A DNA stretch of 64,000 nucleotides from positions 46,845,382 to 46,909,381 of the forward strand of contig NC_061863.1 of assembly GCF_907164915.1 (NCBI RefSeq), read 5' to 3'. Origin of the DNA: Impatiens glandulifera. Lineage: Eukaryota > Streptophyta > Magnoliopsida > Ericales > Balsaminaceae. The notes below the pieces were generated by a model. It was given only the letters and a program-made list of their open reading frames with translations, was not told the DNA's origin and did not search any database. A program made the position numbers and the translations under genes. Numbering within the stretch: position 1 is the stretch's first letter; every line of letters begins with the position of its first letter. Shown here piece after piece: positions 12,073-25,308 of this stretch.

Positions 12073-15000
12073 CTAGCATTTCTCTTCTCCATGATGAGAC
12101 CCATTGGCCAAACCTTCCATTTCCACGCCACTACCATTGTCCTGCACCTTTTGTGGCTTGTACCATGAGGCAAATAACAAGTATACTAGAAAGTTCAATA
12201 AACTCAGAATAGTTAACAGAGCGTAGAACAAGTCAAGCCTTCCGAAGTTAATGTTATCCGCAATCCATCCTTCCCGTCCACCGCCTCCGGTTACCTTCTT
12301 CGTCACCGACACCAAGAAGCTGCTCATGAAGAACCCTAGAGATAGAGTCGTTAGGAACAGGCCTGTACTCATTGTCTTCATTCCTTTCGGTGATTGAGTT
12401 ATGAAGAAGTCTAGTTGCCCTGTGTAGATAAAGGCTTCTCCGGCTCCCACTAGAAAGAACTGTGGGATCAGTAGGAACACCGACACCGGAACGGTGGCCG
12501 TTGCTAAACCAACGTCGTGGGCTACTGATAATCTCTTCATTTCGGCTATGGCTGCAGCTGCCATTCCTAAACCCGAGAGGATAAGTCCCAAGGCCATCCT
12601 TTGCAAGCTAGTGAACCCTGTTAATTTGTTTGTATGTAATCATGGATCAATTATTCGTAGATATTAAGGTTTTTCATGGATTTTGTATTAATAAATTGAA
12701 AAGAATCATTTGATTGTTGTCTAGGAATTGGATCCCACTTAAAGCATGCACCTTAAACTAAGAATGTCAATAGCTACAGAATTTTATGTTGCATTAACCT
12801 TCGCTATAAGACATGTAAGAAAATGCAATGCTTCCATTAACAACGGTCCCAGAGACTGTCGTTAAATAATGAATTAGCGACGGTTTATTTCCCATGAAAA
12901 TCGTCGCTACTATGTCAAATGTTGTACAAACTCAAAATCATAACCTTGATGACATAAGTTATTGTGTTTTATCATTCTTTCTGTTTTTTTTTAAACCCTA
13001 AAACATTTTAAATGAAAATTAAACTTGTGATACAGAAAAAAATATAAATATGTACCTGGCTTGCCCTTCCATTTCTTCCAAAGTGGCATGATGAGGCGAT
13101 CATAGAAGGCAAGTGTGATTAGGATTGCAGCTACAAAGAAAACAGTAAGAGAGCCAGCCGGAATCTTGAAGCTTCCTAATGATCTGTCCATGGTGGAAGC
13201 TTGCACCACCGAAAATGTGATCATCTGGGCATAAGTCGTCCAGAACATGATGGTCGTTACCCACACAGGAAGAAGCTTCGCCATCATCTTCACCTCCTCC
13301 ACTCTTGTTACCGTACACAGCTTCCATGGATTCGGAGGATTCGAACTGTTGTTCCCTTCCATGTCCTCTTCTGTTACAACTGCTGCCTTGTCCAACAAAC
13401 TGCATGCATGCATGCCCAAAAATATTAATTAATTGAATTTGAACTAATTAAAATTATAAATTACATACCTGAATTGATCAGAGTGATATATTCTTGATTC
13501 ATGAGGCGTGTTTTCATACAACAAGGTAACATCATAAGGAACTTCAAGTTTCCTCTTCCTAATGGCAGCTGCAATAACCTGTAAAATTTGAACAATGGGG
13601 CTGCCCGTGCTCTTCTTATACCTATATCTTCTACTACCCGAAAGAAAGATCACGATCGCTACAGCCATTGAAATAGAGCAAATCCCATAAGCCAAGCTCC
13701 GCCCGACCTCATCTTGTATGTAAACAAGAACCGTTACAGCTGTCAGAGTTCCAATGCTGATAAAGAAGAAAAATCTCTGGAAGAAATAGGCCATTTGAGT
13801 CTTCTCTTTCTCATCTTTCTCGTCGAATTGGTCTGTTCCGAATCCTGATACGCTCGATTTCAGGCCTCCCGTTCCTAGGGCGATAATGTAAAGAGCTAAG
13901 TAGAGAACGCCCATTTGGAATTCACTGGCCTGCTTGCAGTTGCTCACTATATGAGTATGGCAAGGTGTTGGCCTTAGTTTTGGAAGTTTTGTCACAATTG
14001 CTAGTGATCCTGTTCCCTAAAGAAACAAAAAGAAAATTTAATATTTGTATCTTAAATTTCATTAGAATTAAATAGTAATTCTTACTAGTGTTTGAATAAT
14101 GGCGAAGATGGCGATAGTTCTGTATCTTCCGAGAAATGAATCTGCGAGGAAGCCACCGAGAAGGCAAAGGAGGAAAGAAGTTCCCATGAAATCAGTGACA
14201 ATATTGGCTGAAGTTGAACTTGGCAAATGCATTGTGCCACCCAAGTATGTCACAAGGTTCACTGCTATTCCCATTGTTGAAAGCCTTTCAGATACTTCAA
14301 TCCCTGAGAAAATGGATAGTAAAATTTATTAATCAAACTCATGTTTATTTAAAGAATCAGAAAGTTGTAAAAACTCTTGTGAAATGTCCACTCGAATAAA
14401 TATCATGTCCAAGTCAAGATACAAGTAAAATTTAACTTTAAAGGATAGACAAATTGCCGCTAAGATCTTTCTTTCGTAATCGTATTTAGTTTTGGGGTTT
14501 TTATCGTGATCTTAAAAATAGTATTTTAGTTTGTCATTTTTTTTACATCTCTATAAATTATTTGAAGAAAGAAACAAAACTTGGGGTTAGAATTGTAAGA
14601 ATAATGTTTGATTGAATGAGATATATATAGAAGCAATCTTATGTCTTGTCTTTTATTTAACATGCATTATTTCATATTTCATTTCATCAATTAATTTATC
14701 TATTAAAATACTCTTTATTTTATTTTTTGAAAAATATTATTATTAAATATTAACTAAAATTTTCATAACTCAAAACTGAGTAAGATCATTTAAATAACCT
14801 AAAATAATCCAAATCCTAGGTATAATATATGTTTGAAGGATTTCTTGAAATTAACTATTTTATTCTTTTCAAAAGGCATATTATTGGGGACATCAAGAGA
14901 ATATAATTTGTCCTTTATTTCCCATGAAAATCATTTGGACAATTATTATGATAAAACAGGGCCTAGGTGTAATGGACCCACTTTGCCCTATCATCCAAAA

Positions 15001-15564
15001 AATGACAGATGGGAGAGAGAATAACAGCAAAATCATGGATTTGGAAGTTTTAATTAAACTATTTTAGATATTGAAATAGTTCTATCATCTAAATTTGCAG
15101 TTCTTACATATATACTTAGATCTTTTCTGGCATACCCATTTGCATAAAATACTTATTAATCATGCAAAAAGTGTAAAATAATCAATCCTCCCTAGAGACA
15201 ATACAATACATGCATGTCATGATAGATGGTCTAAGCAATTTAAACATTACTAACAGAAATATCTATTGATAGATTAGTTGTTAATCTTATATAGAAGTGA
15301 ATGAAGTGATGTTTGATTATAGTTGAATTTTTTGAAAAACCCAACCGACAAAGGTCTAAGAGTTCAAACCTAGAATCAGAGCTGCTGGCACCCAACCACC
15401 GGTCTTAGACCTGTCCGCTGGGAACCCTTTATAGTCAACAGTATTACCAACTGCCCAACTCATCTTTCCATCCTGCGGTAAGTGATGATCCATATAAGAA
15501 CATATAAGAGAATAATGAAGAAGCTATTGAATTATTAGTAATGGGAGATTGAAGTACTAACCAT
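12073..15564 (-). CDS. NPF6.2: NPF6.2/NRT1.4-like nitrate transporter (NRT1/PTR family), complete
   Basis: Six exons on the minus strand join in phase: 15562-15564, 15370-15472, 14086-14303, 13469-14016, 13056-13399 and 12073-12617, giving 586 residues. This is the usual length for the family. The protein is a 12-helix proton-coupled carrier of the plasma membrane. The proton-coupling ExxER motif is present as EVSER at about residues 38-42, and the segments FLLCLLGGFLADSFLGR, GTGGLKSS and FWTTYAQM are typical of the NPF6 branch. The histidine used for nitrate binding in NPF6.3 is tyrosine here (TYAQ), which fits NPF6.2/NRT1.4, a low-affinity nitrate carrier of leaf petioles. Exon 1 contributes only the ATG, and the next exon continues DGKMSW as in NRT1.4 proteins. 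I see no frameshift or stop. The NPF6.2 versus other NPF6 choice is from recognition of sequence and needs a tree. Confidence 0.93.
12838..12912. repeat. AGCGACGG-type repeat fragment in intron 5 of the transporter gene
   Basis: The intron carries ATTAGCGACGGTTT and a nearby inverted AATCGTCGCTA, plus a related CAACGGTCCC and GACTGTCGTT pair. Similar motifs recur at 23090-23330. Such short inverted motifs are common in subterminal parts of CACTA-like and other cut-and-paste elements, so this may be a transposon relic. Confidence 0.35.
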
Positions 15565-15663
15565 ATTGGAATGATTTGATGAAGAAAGAAAGCAATTAAT
15601 ATGATAGTTATGATATTGATCTCTTAAGTTTGGTTGCACATAATGTGTTGAAGAAGTGTTCCC

Positions 15664-15671
15664 TTTTTATA
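15664..15671 (-). promoter_or_regulatory. TATA box of the nitrate transporter gene
   Basis: The minus strand reads CTATAAAAAGGG about 100 bp upstream of the ATG at 15562-15564. This would place the transcription start near 15635 and give a short leader. Confidence 0.6.
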
Positions 15672-18196
15672 GGCAGATCAATGGAGGTGAACTATTAGGT
15701 GAGTTAGAGAAAAAGTGACTAGCCGGGGGCCTCCACTATAAATATTAACCAGATCTTGATATATAATAAAGTAAAGGATATTCATGTGCCTATCCCATTT
15801 CCATGAACAGAATGTTCTAGTAGTGATTTTGTGCTTTTTTATATATCATCAAGATTTTGTTTTTCAGTCCATTTTATTTTTATGGGTTATTTAGAGTAAA
15901 ATGAAAAAAAAAAGTTGATGTTGATATTGCTAATTGGAAGAAGTGGGATCAAGAGAAGCAAATAAATGGAATTCATTCCAAATCCAACCTCCATTCCATC
16001 TCATATCTATCTCTTTTGGGGATAGGTTATTTGGAGATTTTGTGAACCACAGTCTTTTGCACAAATTGGTCCACTTTTCTTGAGTCTCTTGAGTGCTTTT
16101 AATGCCCCACATGAAATAGAAAACTACTATTTAGCCCGTGTTTGATGTAGATACAAATAAGTAATTTATTAATAAATTAAAATAGTTACTTTTACTAAGG
16201 ATTAAATTATGAATAGTAGTAATTAAATGTATGTGTATAATATGTTGAAGCAACAATATTGCTTGAAATTCGCTTTTGAGGTAATGATGAACATTTAACG
16301 GATTAATACGCAATTTAAACAAATCTCTGAAATACTAATTTGTATTAGTCATTTCAGTTTTGATTTCAGTTTTGATTGAAATCGGATCGGATTGAGATCG
16401 AATTGAATTAAATTAGGATTGAATTAGGATTATCCAAATTATCCCAATACAAATATATTTGTCACTTTTTTTTATTAGTTTGTAACTTACTAAAATATAT
16501 TGTTTTCTCTATTTTCTTGCATCAATTAGGTCACAATTTTGTTTTTTTACTGTATCTATTTAGTGAATTTAAATTGAAAATATTTCATTAATTGTATTAT
16601 TTTTAGCAAAATTAAATAAAATAAATTTATAGTTATTATTTGACAAATAAAAAATAGATTTATTAACTACCTCGTCTTATAATTATTATAAATAAACAAA
16701 ATTGAAATTAAAAAATTATTATTAAAAAAAGTTAAATTTAAGATTTTTTTTTTAAACAAGTGGTTTAAAGATAAAAAAAAGTAAAATAGAACATATTAAA
16801 CAATAATTAGCAAAAACAAAAAAAAAATATTAAACAATGAGATAAATAAATCTAAACTATAAGTCCAATTCAAATTTAATCTGTATTAATCAATATAATT
16901 GTTGATTAGTGGAGTATAAATATAATTTGGACTTACTATAACTCGGACGAAAACAAATTGATTTGATTCATTTGCTTGAGTAGGATAATTGTTTTAAGTA
17001 ATTCTTGTAAGAAGGGAGATGGGTTGGGAAAGAAGCAGTAATAAAGAACAATTTGAAACAAAATGGAACTATCAAAGAATGGGCAATTCTTAACATATAT
17101 TAATCTTGTTAAGTCCGTTTCCACAATGTAAGTGATTTGTCTTCTACCTTCTTTATAAAAATATGCTATTTCATTTTCACTTAAAGCAAATGTTGGCAGC
17201 TTTTTATTTTCAGTGGATACATTTTATTTGAAATTTTTATTTATTGAGGATATATATTTCACCAACAAAAACTTATCAAATTATATCTTTGGTGGAAAAA
17301 AATAAAATTAAACTAATCTTGAGAATTATGAAGGTGTTGTCACTATATGATTAAGATGATTCTTGAGTTTGGGGGAAGTAGTTTTAGGAGTAATGCATAA
17401 ATTGTGCTCAAATCATATATATGGTCGTTCACCCTTGTCTTTTCTTTGTCACATCCTTCAATTTAAGTGTTTAACCATAGATGCTGACATTTCCGTGTCT
17501 TATTTGATTGGAGTACTTTGTAGTGGGCATCATTATCATAAGGGGCTATTATCGTTAGGAGGTACAAACTCTATCTAAGCGCGTCCGACTCCTTTGGGAC
17601 ACCAGTATTATGAAGGGTTTCTTGTTGGCTTTAATTAATTGGTCGGTGCAAAAGATCATCATCACCTAGATAAGAAGTGATTGTATATCAAGATCATTTT
17701 TGGAGGAATATTTGGCTTGAGGAACATAAGAAGTTTCTCCAACAGGAAGAGGCCAAACCGTCTGCTTCTCAACTACAATTTTGTGACCCTTGTCGTAGTT
17801 TGATCCACGGCTCAATGTATCTTGGTTGGGGATATTATCAAATTCCTTGATGATGCTTTTTTTGGGTTCTCCTTTTCTATGTTATTTTCTTGTTTTGTTT
17901 GAACTCTTTATTCATTAGTTGGTGTCACGCCATTTTGAATACAAATGACTTTCTATAAAAAAAATTTTTTTTACCATATCTTATAGTAATATTTGTGTGA
18001 TTCTCAATAATTGGATGTCTTGGTTCACATCAGTTTTTGCTCGATTTAAAAAAAAAAATTAGAATAGTTTTTCCGATATTTGTCCTTCACTTATATTCAT
18101 TAAACTTATAAAAAAAATTATAACTAAAAATCCAAGTTATTTTTTTTTAAATGTTAACATTAAACAGTTACTCATCCCTATATTATTTTTAAAAAT
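15672..18196. other. Intergenic, AT-rich
   Basis: Upstream region of the nitrate transporter gene. I see no gene. The only patch with structure is a possible LINE 3' tail near 17560-17960, listed separately. Confidence 0.5.
17560..17960 (+). mobile_element. Possible LINE 3'-end relic
   Basis: A non-AT-rich stretch ends in a sequence like a LINE 3' untranslated region (GAATACAAATGACTTTC) followed by an A run. Broken reading frames upstream loosely resemble the C-terminal part of plant L1 polyproteins. There is no intact domain and no target duplication was found, so this is a weak call. Confidence 0.25.
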
Positions 18197-18483
18197 GTTA
18201 ATGTTGAGTCAATTAAAAATAACTTAGGAAATAAGTTTATTTAAATTAACATTGTTATAATTATGAGCTGACTTTATTTTGATAATGTGCGAATTAATTA
18301 TAATAAAACTTAGTTATGCAAAGCTGAAGAACTTAATTTAATGCTGCAAACGAATAAGACTAAACTATGAAATTGTCTTTGTGCAGGTACATCTCAAGGA
18401 AATGTAAGCAAACGTTTTGGTCGGTAGTCAACGTCTAACCTCTTCAGACGTGGTCAGAAGCAGGCGCCTTTAGACGTATTGAT

Positions 18484-18800
18484 ACTTCAGACGAAGTCTG
18501 AAACACGCGAGTAGACGTCGTCTAACTCCTTTAGACGTGGTCTAAGGAGTGCGCACAGTTAGACACAGTATAACTCATTTAGACGTGGTCTAAAGGGAAG
18601 CGCAGTTAGACGCGGTCTAACTTCTTTAGACGTGGTCTAAAGGGAAGTGTAGTTAGACGCGGTCTAACTCCTTTATACGTGGTCTAAAGGAGAAGCGTAG
18701 TTAGACTTTGTCTAACCTTCTTAGACGTGGTCTAAAGAAAAAGCACAGTTAGACGTCGTCTAACTCTTTCTTAGACGCGGTCTAAAGATGGAGAGCAAGA
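18484..18800 (+). repeat. About six tandem copies of a 48-bp dyad-rich repeat in the LTR U3 region
   Basis: TTAGACGTGGTCTAA-like sequences recur at 18531, 18579, 18626, 18673, 18721 and 18771, giving a 47-50 bp period. Each unit contains a second related dyad of the form TTAGACGCGGTCTAAC. Both are interrupted palindromes (TTAGAC...GTCTAA). They sit upstream of the LTR TATA box, where enhancer repeats of LTRs are usually found. Confidence 0.85.
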
Positions 18801-19117
18801 AGTCGTTGTCTAACTTGATCAGACGTCCGAAGGAGCGTCTAACTACGTAACTCATCTCATCTACAGTTACCGTTTTCAACAGTCTGACAACTCAGCTCCA
18901 ACAACGAATGAACAACTACCACGTACTCCAATATTCAAATTGCCCACTTTGTATCTCTCTAGTACAAGACAATATCAGATGATATTCGGCGTACTACCTG
19001 TCTGGTACGGCCACGATCCCAATGCTCAATCTGATGTACCCTTGTACTATTGGCGGTCGTCCAACAAAGGGAGGACATGTGTCCTCAAAGAAGTTTCGAC
19101 TGTTGGTGGTCTTCAAG

Positions 19118-19125
19118 TATAAATA
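19118..19125 (+). promoter_or_regulatory. TATA box of the solo LTR
   Basis: TATAAATA lies about 320 bp downstream of the dyad repeat array and about 610 bp before the LTR end. It is the likely U3/R promoter. Confidence 0.65.
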
Positions 19126-19814
19126 GAAGCTCAAGGACAACGGACAAAAACACCGGAAAAATACTAACTCTTTGCTTAACACACAAGCTTCGCTTCACAC
19201 ACACTACTGCTTAAGCTCTCTATTTGATTATCCAATCTCTCTAGCTCAAACATTAATTACTCATTGTCTATCTGTGTGATCATTCTGTAATCCAATCATT
19301 GTCTTTCTATGTGAAATCTAAGTATTATAAGTTTAACAGAGGTTGTTCTATTCAATAGAGAGTTAACTAGAAGTTCAGAAGCACGCGATTGTTAAGTCTT
19401 ATGGTTTCTGACTGGGTTTGTGTAGTGGGTTCTACATCAATCAAAGTATTCTAGTGAATATTCTTCATGTTAAGGAAGAAGAGGTGATGTAGGAGTTTTA
19501 TTTTTAAACATTCATAAAACTCTCTTTGTTCATTATTTTATGCCATTGACATTTATTCATCTGAAACTTCAAATCCAACAAACGATTCCGCACTTGAACT
19601 TGTTCAAAAGTTTGTGAAGAATTGTGAAGAATAGAAATAGATTTTAACTTCTAACAGAGTTAAAATCGAATTAAAGTGTATAAGTTGTTCACAATAGTCA
19701 GACACATGTCTCCATTGTCAACATCGATCCTAACAGTTAAAATGAATTATAAAATTTCATAGCCCCATCCACCTTTGGAAGTTGGGACCAATCCTTATAT
19801 AACCGATTTTGAGT

Positions 19815-20214
19815 AGGGATGACAATAAGGAGGATTGAGGCTGAGAGTGTATTTACCATCTCCATTCCCATCCCATCTTACTTCGAGTTTTTATTACTAT
19901 CTCTGTCTTATTTATCTAAATTATATATTTTTCTATGATAAAATTATATAAAAGAATCTTTCTATAAAATTGAAAATATCTAGTATATTAAAAACAATCA
20001 TATTATTATAAAAAAAAAAATTTTAAAAAGTAAATAAATATATTAATTATTTTATATATTTAATTGTGTTTATTAGTGTTCAGTGTAAAATTTGGGCGAT
20101 GACACAAATACCATTCATGTCTTATTCCTGATCAACTACTTGTCAAATCGGAGAAAAGTCGTTCAAACCGGATAATTCAAATTAAAAGTCACGTTCAATT
20201 ATAATTATCATCCT
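19815..20214. mobile_element. MITE-like repeat
   Basis: The left side starts AGGGATGACAAT and the right side ends ATTATCATCCT, an imperfect inverted pair. Between them is CATTCCCATCCCATC-type sequence seen in widespread plant MITEs. A second, more diverged relative lies at about 20690-20830. Target duplications were not clear. Confidence 0.35.
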
Positions 20215-23089
20215 CATTTAAAAAAATTATACTATGTTTTTTCGTCTTTTATTGGTGGAATGGAAGAATAAGTAGCTTCTAGTCTACACGGTAACACCCA
20301 CACCAATCCATTCGTTCTTAACCAACATCACTATATATGGACCCTAGTGCTTCCCTCTTAGATATATATTACTACAAAACATATATAGGTGACTTCTTTT
20401 TAGTTCTCTAGACTAACTATAACAATATTGAGCGAATTAAAATGAGAAATGAATGTACCATTTCTGTCCAATATTATTTTTTTGTACAGTTCTGCTTGTA
20501 GAATTTTGGAAGATACCATTTATATAATTCTCTCAAAATTAACTTTTTTTTATGATAAAATTATATTTTTATGATAAATTAATTTTTATATAGTATATAT
20601 ATTAGAAAATCATATTATTACGAAAATAAATCTAATTTTTTTTATAAAGAAGAAATAAATATATTAATGATAATATATTATTATTAGTTTTCGGGGGCGG
20701 GAGATATAAATATCATTTTTACCTCATTCTCTATCAACTACCGATCAAACTAAAAATATTTCTTCCCAACAAAAAAATTTGGATCGACAACAACGAGACG
20801 GATTATAATTGTTCATCTTTATTCTATACTAATGTCAACTAATTGGTCTTTTCAATATATTTCTTAGTAAAAAATTTCATAGTTGTATTCATTGTTATAG
20901 GGCTAAGTTGACAAGGCCAGTGCCTCTTTATGCAACATCACAAATTAAATTATTAATCCGGTGGTTCTAAATAACACAAATAATTTTTTGTCCCTCTTTT
21001 CTTCTCCGTCCAATTAGTCTTACTTGACTTTTCACAACCACTCAAATCGTCGGATACTAAATCACTCAATATGTCAATCGTATCAAAATTAATTCGATGA
21101 ATAACCTATTCTCTTTCATTTTTTTAATTTAAAACGTTTTTAATAAAATTAAAATTGAAATTTTTGTTTGTAATTGTAGTTAAGACCCTTATACTTAAAA
21201 GTTTAATGATTGCTTTCTAAGCATTATTGAACAGTAAATAAACTGTTTATAGGACTAGCACTAGAACATTATTTCTAAATTTACATTACCTACTGTAACA
21301 TATATGAAATGATACACAAGAATCTTAAGTCAGGAGTGTAGACACCAATAATTTAATATGTTTGTACTAGGATGGGCCAGATGGCAGACAATTTTACCCA
21401 TCACCTGGGGCACCACTCAGGAGCAACGTTTGACCATACTCTAGCTAGCCAATTAATAGAGTTAAATACTTTTACTCTTGTAAATTGACTTTGGGACAAT
21501 TTTTCAACCATGTTAATCTAAACCAATATAATTATTGGAATGACAAAAGAGATAGTGACTGCCATGTTACAATAGAAAAATAAACATGCATGGGAATTTA
21601 TTGAATTCATTTATGTTTTGTACAATAAGAAAAAAAAATGTTTGATCCAGGTTGGAATGGTATTTATGGAGGTTTCTGGTTTTGTTCCAAATTGTATGTG
21701 TTCCTTGTTCTTAGAAGTTTTATGTTTTCCTATTGATGACACATTTGAATTAAAACTAACATTTTTTTACATGTATAAAGAGGTGAAATCCATTCAATTA
21801 GTCGTAATTTTTTTTACCCGGGTTTATTTCCTTGATGGTTAGTACTATACTAATGGTTATATGACCGTTCCTCTAGTTAGAGCGTTTTTAGTGACAATTA
21901 AATATATGACCTTTACTCTACAAGATAAGACTAATTGTTACATTTATGGTCGGCCCTAAGGTAAGGTCAGCTAGACAGTCACTTAGGAACATCACTTCCC
22001 ACGGGCACAAAAAAACAAACAGGTGCACTACCAAAGTTTGAATCTTATGCCATAATATGTATTAACATAACATTTAATAAATATAGACTCTTATTTTTGT
22101 TCATAATAATAAAACTATTATATTTAATCAACCTAACATAAAATAAAAACAAATTTATTTATTTTCTCTTAGGGCACCTTAAACTTCAAGTTATCATCCT
22201 GATAAACAAGATTTTGTGAAATAAAGTAATGAAAAATCTTCAATACAAATTCGAAAGGAACTAAAGAAAGCGAAGTATAGGATGAACAAAGCATTTCGAG
22301 CAAAAGGATCAACCAAAACTTATAACAAGTGAATGAATTTTGACATTCACAACTTAGCAAGTAAAGTCGTTGCTCCGCGTAAATAAATAAAAAAGAAAAA
22401 ATTGTATGTCTATGTAAAGTTGACCTTAATGAATTGTACTAGTGAGAACATGCGAAATATATGTGTAGTTGAATGATCTCTATTTCAAAAAAATATATTT
22501 ATTGATCATGGTAGCTTAGTATTTGATAGCACAAGAGAAAATAAGGAAGATGAATGAATGAACGAGATAGAGAATGACCCACCGGCCATTACGCAGAAGA
22601 TCGAAGAGGAGAATTTGGTGGCCAAATAAGTTTGATATATACATTTCTTTGATCCACTAATTAATTATTATGTGGGTCTCCTCAAGATCTCTCCGGCCTC
22701 CACTTTCTCTTTGTTCCACTAAATGTGTTTATTAATATTATATCCCATGGCCTCGATCGACTCTATCTCTTATTGCCGAAAGTCTCTTGTTGTATTAATT
22801 TGAACAATATCTCTCTTTTCTCCACTTACATCTGTCACTATTATGAAAGCTCCAAGTGTAAGGGGACAAATAATATGTGTGGCTAAACAGATGCTACTTT
22901 CAAAATTAATTACTATATTTAAATACCCGTATTCAACGCAAACTCTTTAGGACAATATAATACTCTAATTATATATTTTGCCTACATTAAGTATATAGAA
23001 TGTACTGATCTGAATATATGGTTAATGAAACCAGTAAACTTTAGTCAACAGTAAAAAGATTAAGAAGGATTGCTAGATTTCAAGTCATG

Positions 23090-23330
23090 GTTTTAGCGAC
23101 GGAGAAAGAAAGGTTCAGTTACCGTCGCTATTGATCCTTGTCACCCGTTATTTGAGCATTAGCGACACTCTTTTAGTCGCTATTTATCACTTTCTTTTGA
23201 TTTTGGTCCAACAGTAACGAAATTCAACCATTGCTAACTTCGTCACTATTTATCTCATCCTTTTAGTTTTTGTCCAATAGTAACGAAATTCAACCATCGC
23301 TAACGTCTCTATTGGCCCGCTTTATACTAA
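23090..23330. repeat. AGCGACGG-type repeats, probable transposon end
   Basis: The stretch has TTAGCGACGG, its inverse CCGTCGCTA, and two copies of a roughly 65-bp unit containing AGTAACGAAATTCAACCAT. The arrangement of short direct and inverted motifs resembles the subterminal region of a cut-and-paste transposon. The open frame that follows at 23334-23597 has no recognisable domain. Confidence 0.4.
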
Positions 23331-25308
23331 TGCATGTCGGAAACCATAACAACTTTTAGAGAGACTCGGGTCGAAATAAGTACTAGCCGCATTGTCTTGA
23401 ACAAGAAATGGGTGATGATTCCGATCATTATTAGTGAATCACTTAGTTGGAAAGAAATAGACAAGTCATCCAAGTTTAGTAAAAAAATGTACACACAAAT
23501 TCTTCAAATATTGCTCGGCACCACTCTTGTTGAGGTTCGATGTGGTAATTCGTCTAACATTATTGTGAACACGTTAGAGAAGGTTAAATCAATATAGAAG
23601 TTGGCAAAGCTCTATCGAACCTAGGGCAAGGAGCCGGAGTTGAATCAGTGTACGTAATTTTTTTTTTCTCGTCTAGTTCACTTTTGTCTTTTTGATGTTT
23701 TAAAGTTTTTTTGTTTCTTTTCGTGAAAGGATCTTTTCCTATTAGCAACGTTTCATTTTTTCATTTTCATTCGAACGCCCCGTCTTTAAGGGCGATTTGT
23801 GCGATTCGAAATTGGTCAGTCACATGCATTACCAATTCTTTCGAGTGTTCCACCCGCGGTGGGGACGTAACAAAGGATTTAAATGGTAAACTTGACCTGT
23901 GTATTGTATTAAGAGAAACTTTTTTGTACGGAAGTTATTATAGAACCCCTTAACTTATCTTTCTCTTGAATCTCATAAAAAGTAGATAGGAAGACTATCC
24001 TTTTAGGATGTTATCCTATCTTAAAGATGAGGAACCAAAATTGAGTTATATAGCATAGACTTGTTATATCTGAATCGTATATGTTTTGGATTAGTATGCG
24101 TGGAAACATAGTAATCTAATTATCTTTAAGAGTCACTACTTTAGTTTACTTCACAAAGAAACTAAACAAAAGAAAATAAGAGTATTCTCGGATTAAGGGT
24201 TCGGTGTTTGGTGTGTAATAGGAAAGGGTTGTGGCATTGTGTCATATACGCTTATTCTAAGGATGATCTCTACTCGAATATAGTTGGTCATTGTATTTTG
24301 AGAAAGGTTGTTACACATGAATTCTGAGTTCAAATTTCTTTTGCTTGTGAATATCCTAATCATGTGTCTAAACTAAGGGTTTAACCATATTCCTTGCTTA
24401 ATGATGACTCTAAGATTCCATTAGGTTTAAACAAGGTTTATATAAAGTCATTGAATTCTCTTAGTTTTTTTATTACCATATTTTATGTCTATCAAAAGGG
24501 CTAAGCCCCATTCCTAGTTTAGAGATGACTTCAAAGGTCTGTTAGGTTTAGACATAGATGATATAATGAAAATCTTGAATGTGTCCTAGGCATAAATGAA
24601 CACAAATGTGAATTAAATATTTGCATGTTGCTTTCTTTGCTAGTTTGAAATGTGGATCATTGAAAGAAAGTCAACGAGTGTAAAAAAATGTTTGTTGAGG
24701 ATTTTAGATAATTGGAGCCCCGTTTATGAAACTATAAAAATCAAGAATTTTTCTAAAAGTATTTGAAATTTTTTATGCATGTCAAGCACATTTTTAGAGC
24801 ACGTTGCACTCGAGTTTGAAATTTTCGAAATTGTAGAACTCTAGATATTACACTGCGAAAATGAGTGTTTTTTCAAACGTGCTCCAAAATTTCTGAAAAT
24901 TTCGTGGAGGTCAAACATATTTTTATGAATCTGTTCTAAAAATTTCATAATTTTCTTATGTATTTATTTTTGTAGAAAATAATATTTTTGACCCTCCTTA
25001 AAATTTTAAAATTTTTTAAAATGATTTAGAGGCTCAATTAAGAAGGTGAAGTTTTTGGTGTAAAAAGGAACCAAACAAGGCCTAAGATTTCCAAAATATT
25101 GAAATTGGAACTTTATAGCCAAATTGGGCATATATAAAGTTCATGGGTTGAATTGGACATAGAAGAATATTCAAGGAGCTGAAATAACTTTGAATTAATT
25201 AAGTTAATTCAAAATTGGAAGTTCATGGTCAAAATTGGATGTTGAAAGAGTCTAAAGGTCAATTCGAATCAAAGAAGAAAGTTCAGGATTGAAATAATTC
25301 CGAATTAA

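Larger units (their letters stand above)
18202..19735 (+). mobile_element. Solo LTR of a copia-like element, 1534 bp
   Basis: The segment begins TGTTGAGTC and ends GATCCTAACA. It is flanked by a perfect 5-bp duplication GTTAA at 18197-18201 and 19736-19740. It holds a TATA box and a downstream leader typical of an R/U5 region, but no internal retrotransposon sequence. It therefore formed by recombination between the two LTRs of a once complete element. Its 3' end shares the last ten bases with the LTR nested in the copia element at 7987-9318. Confidence 0.9.
19741..25305. other. Gene-free region with repeat fragments
   Basis: No gene is supported in 5.5 kb. Fragments listed separately are a MITE-like copy at 19815-20214 and an AGCGACGG-type patch at 23090-23330. 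The part at 24200-25300 contains diverged internal duplications (for example the two phrases near 24370-24440 and 24500-24560) that look like old LTR or leader sequence, but termini could not be defined. Confidence 0.45.

Noticed and set aside
13100..14332. Alternative frames over the transporter exons on both strands
   Set aside because: Only the minus-strand frame with in-phase splice sites gives a continuous NPF protein. The rest are overlaps.
23334..23597. 87-codon open frame
   Set aside because: No recognised motif, no good splice context, and it adjoins transposon-type repeats. I could not support a gene.
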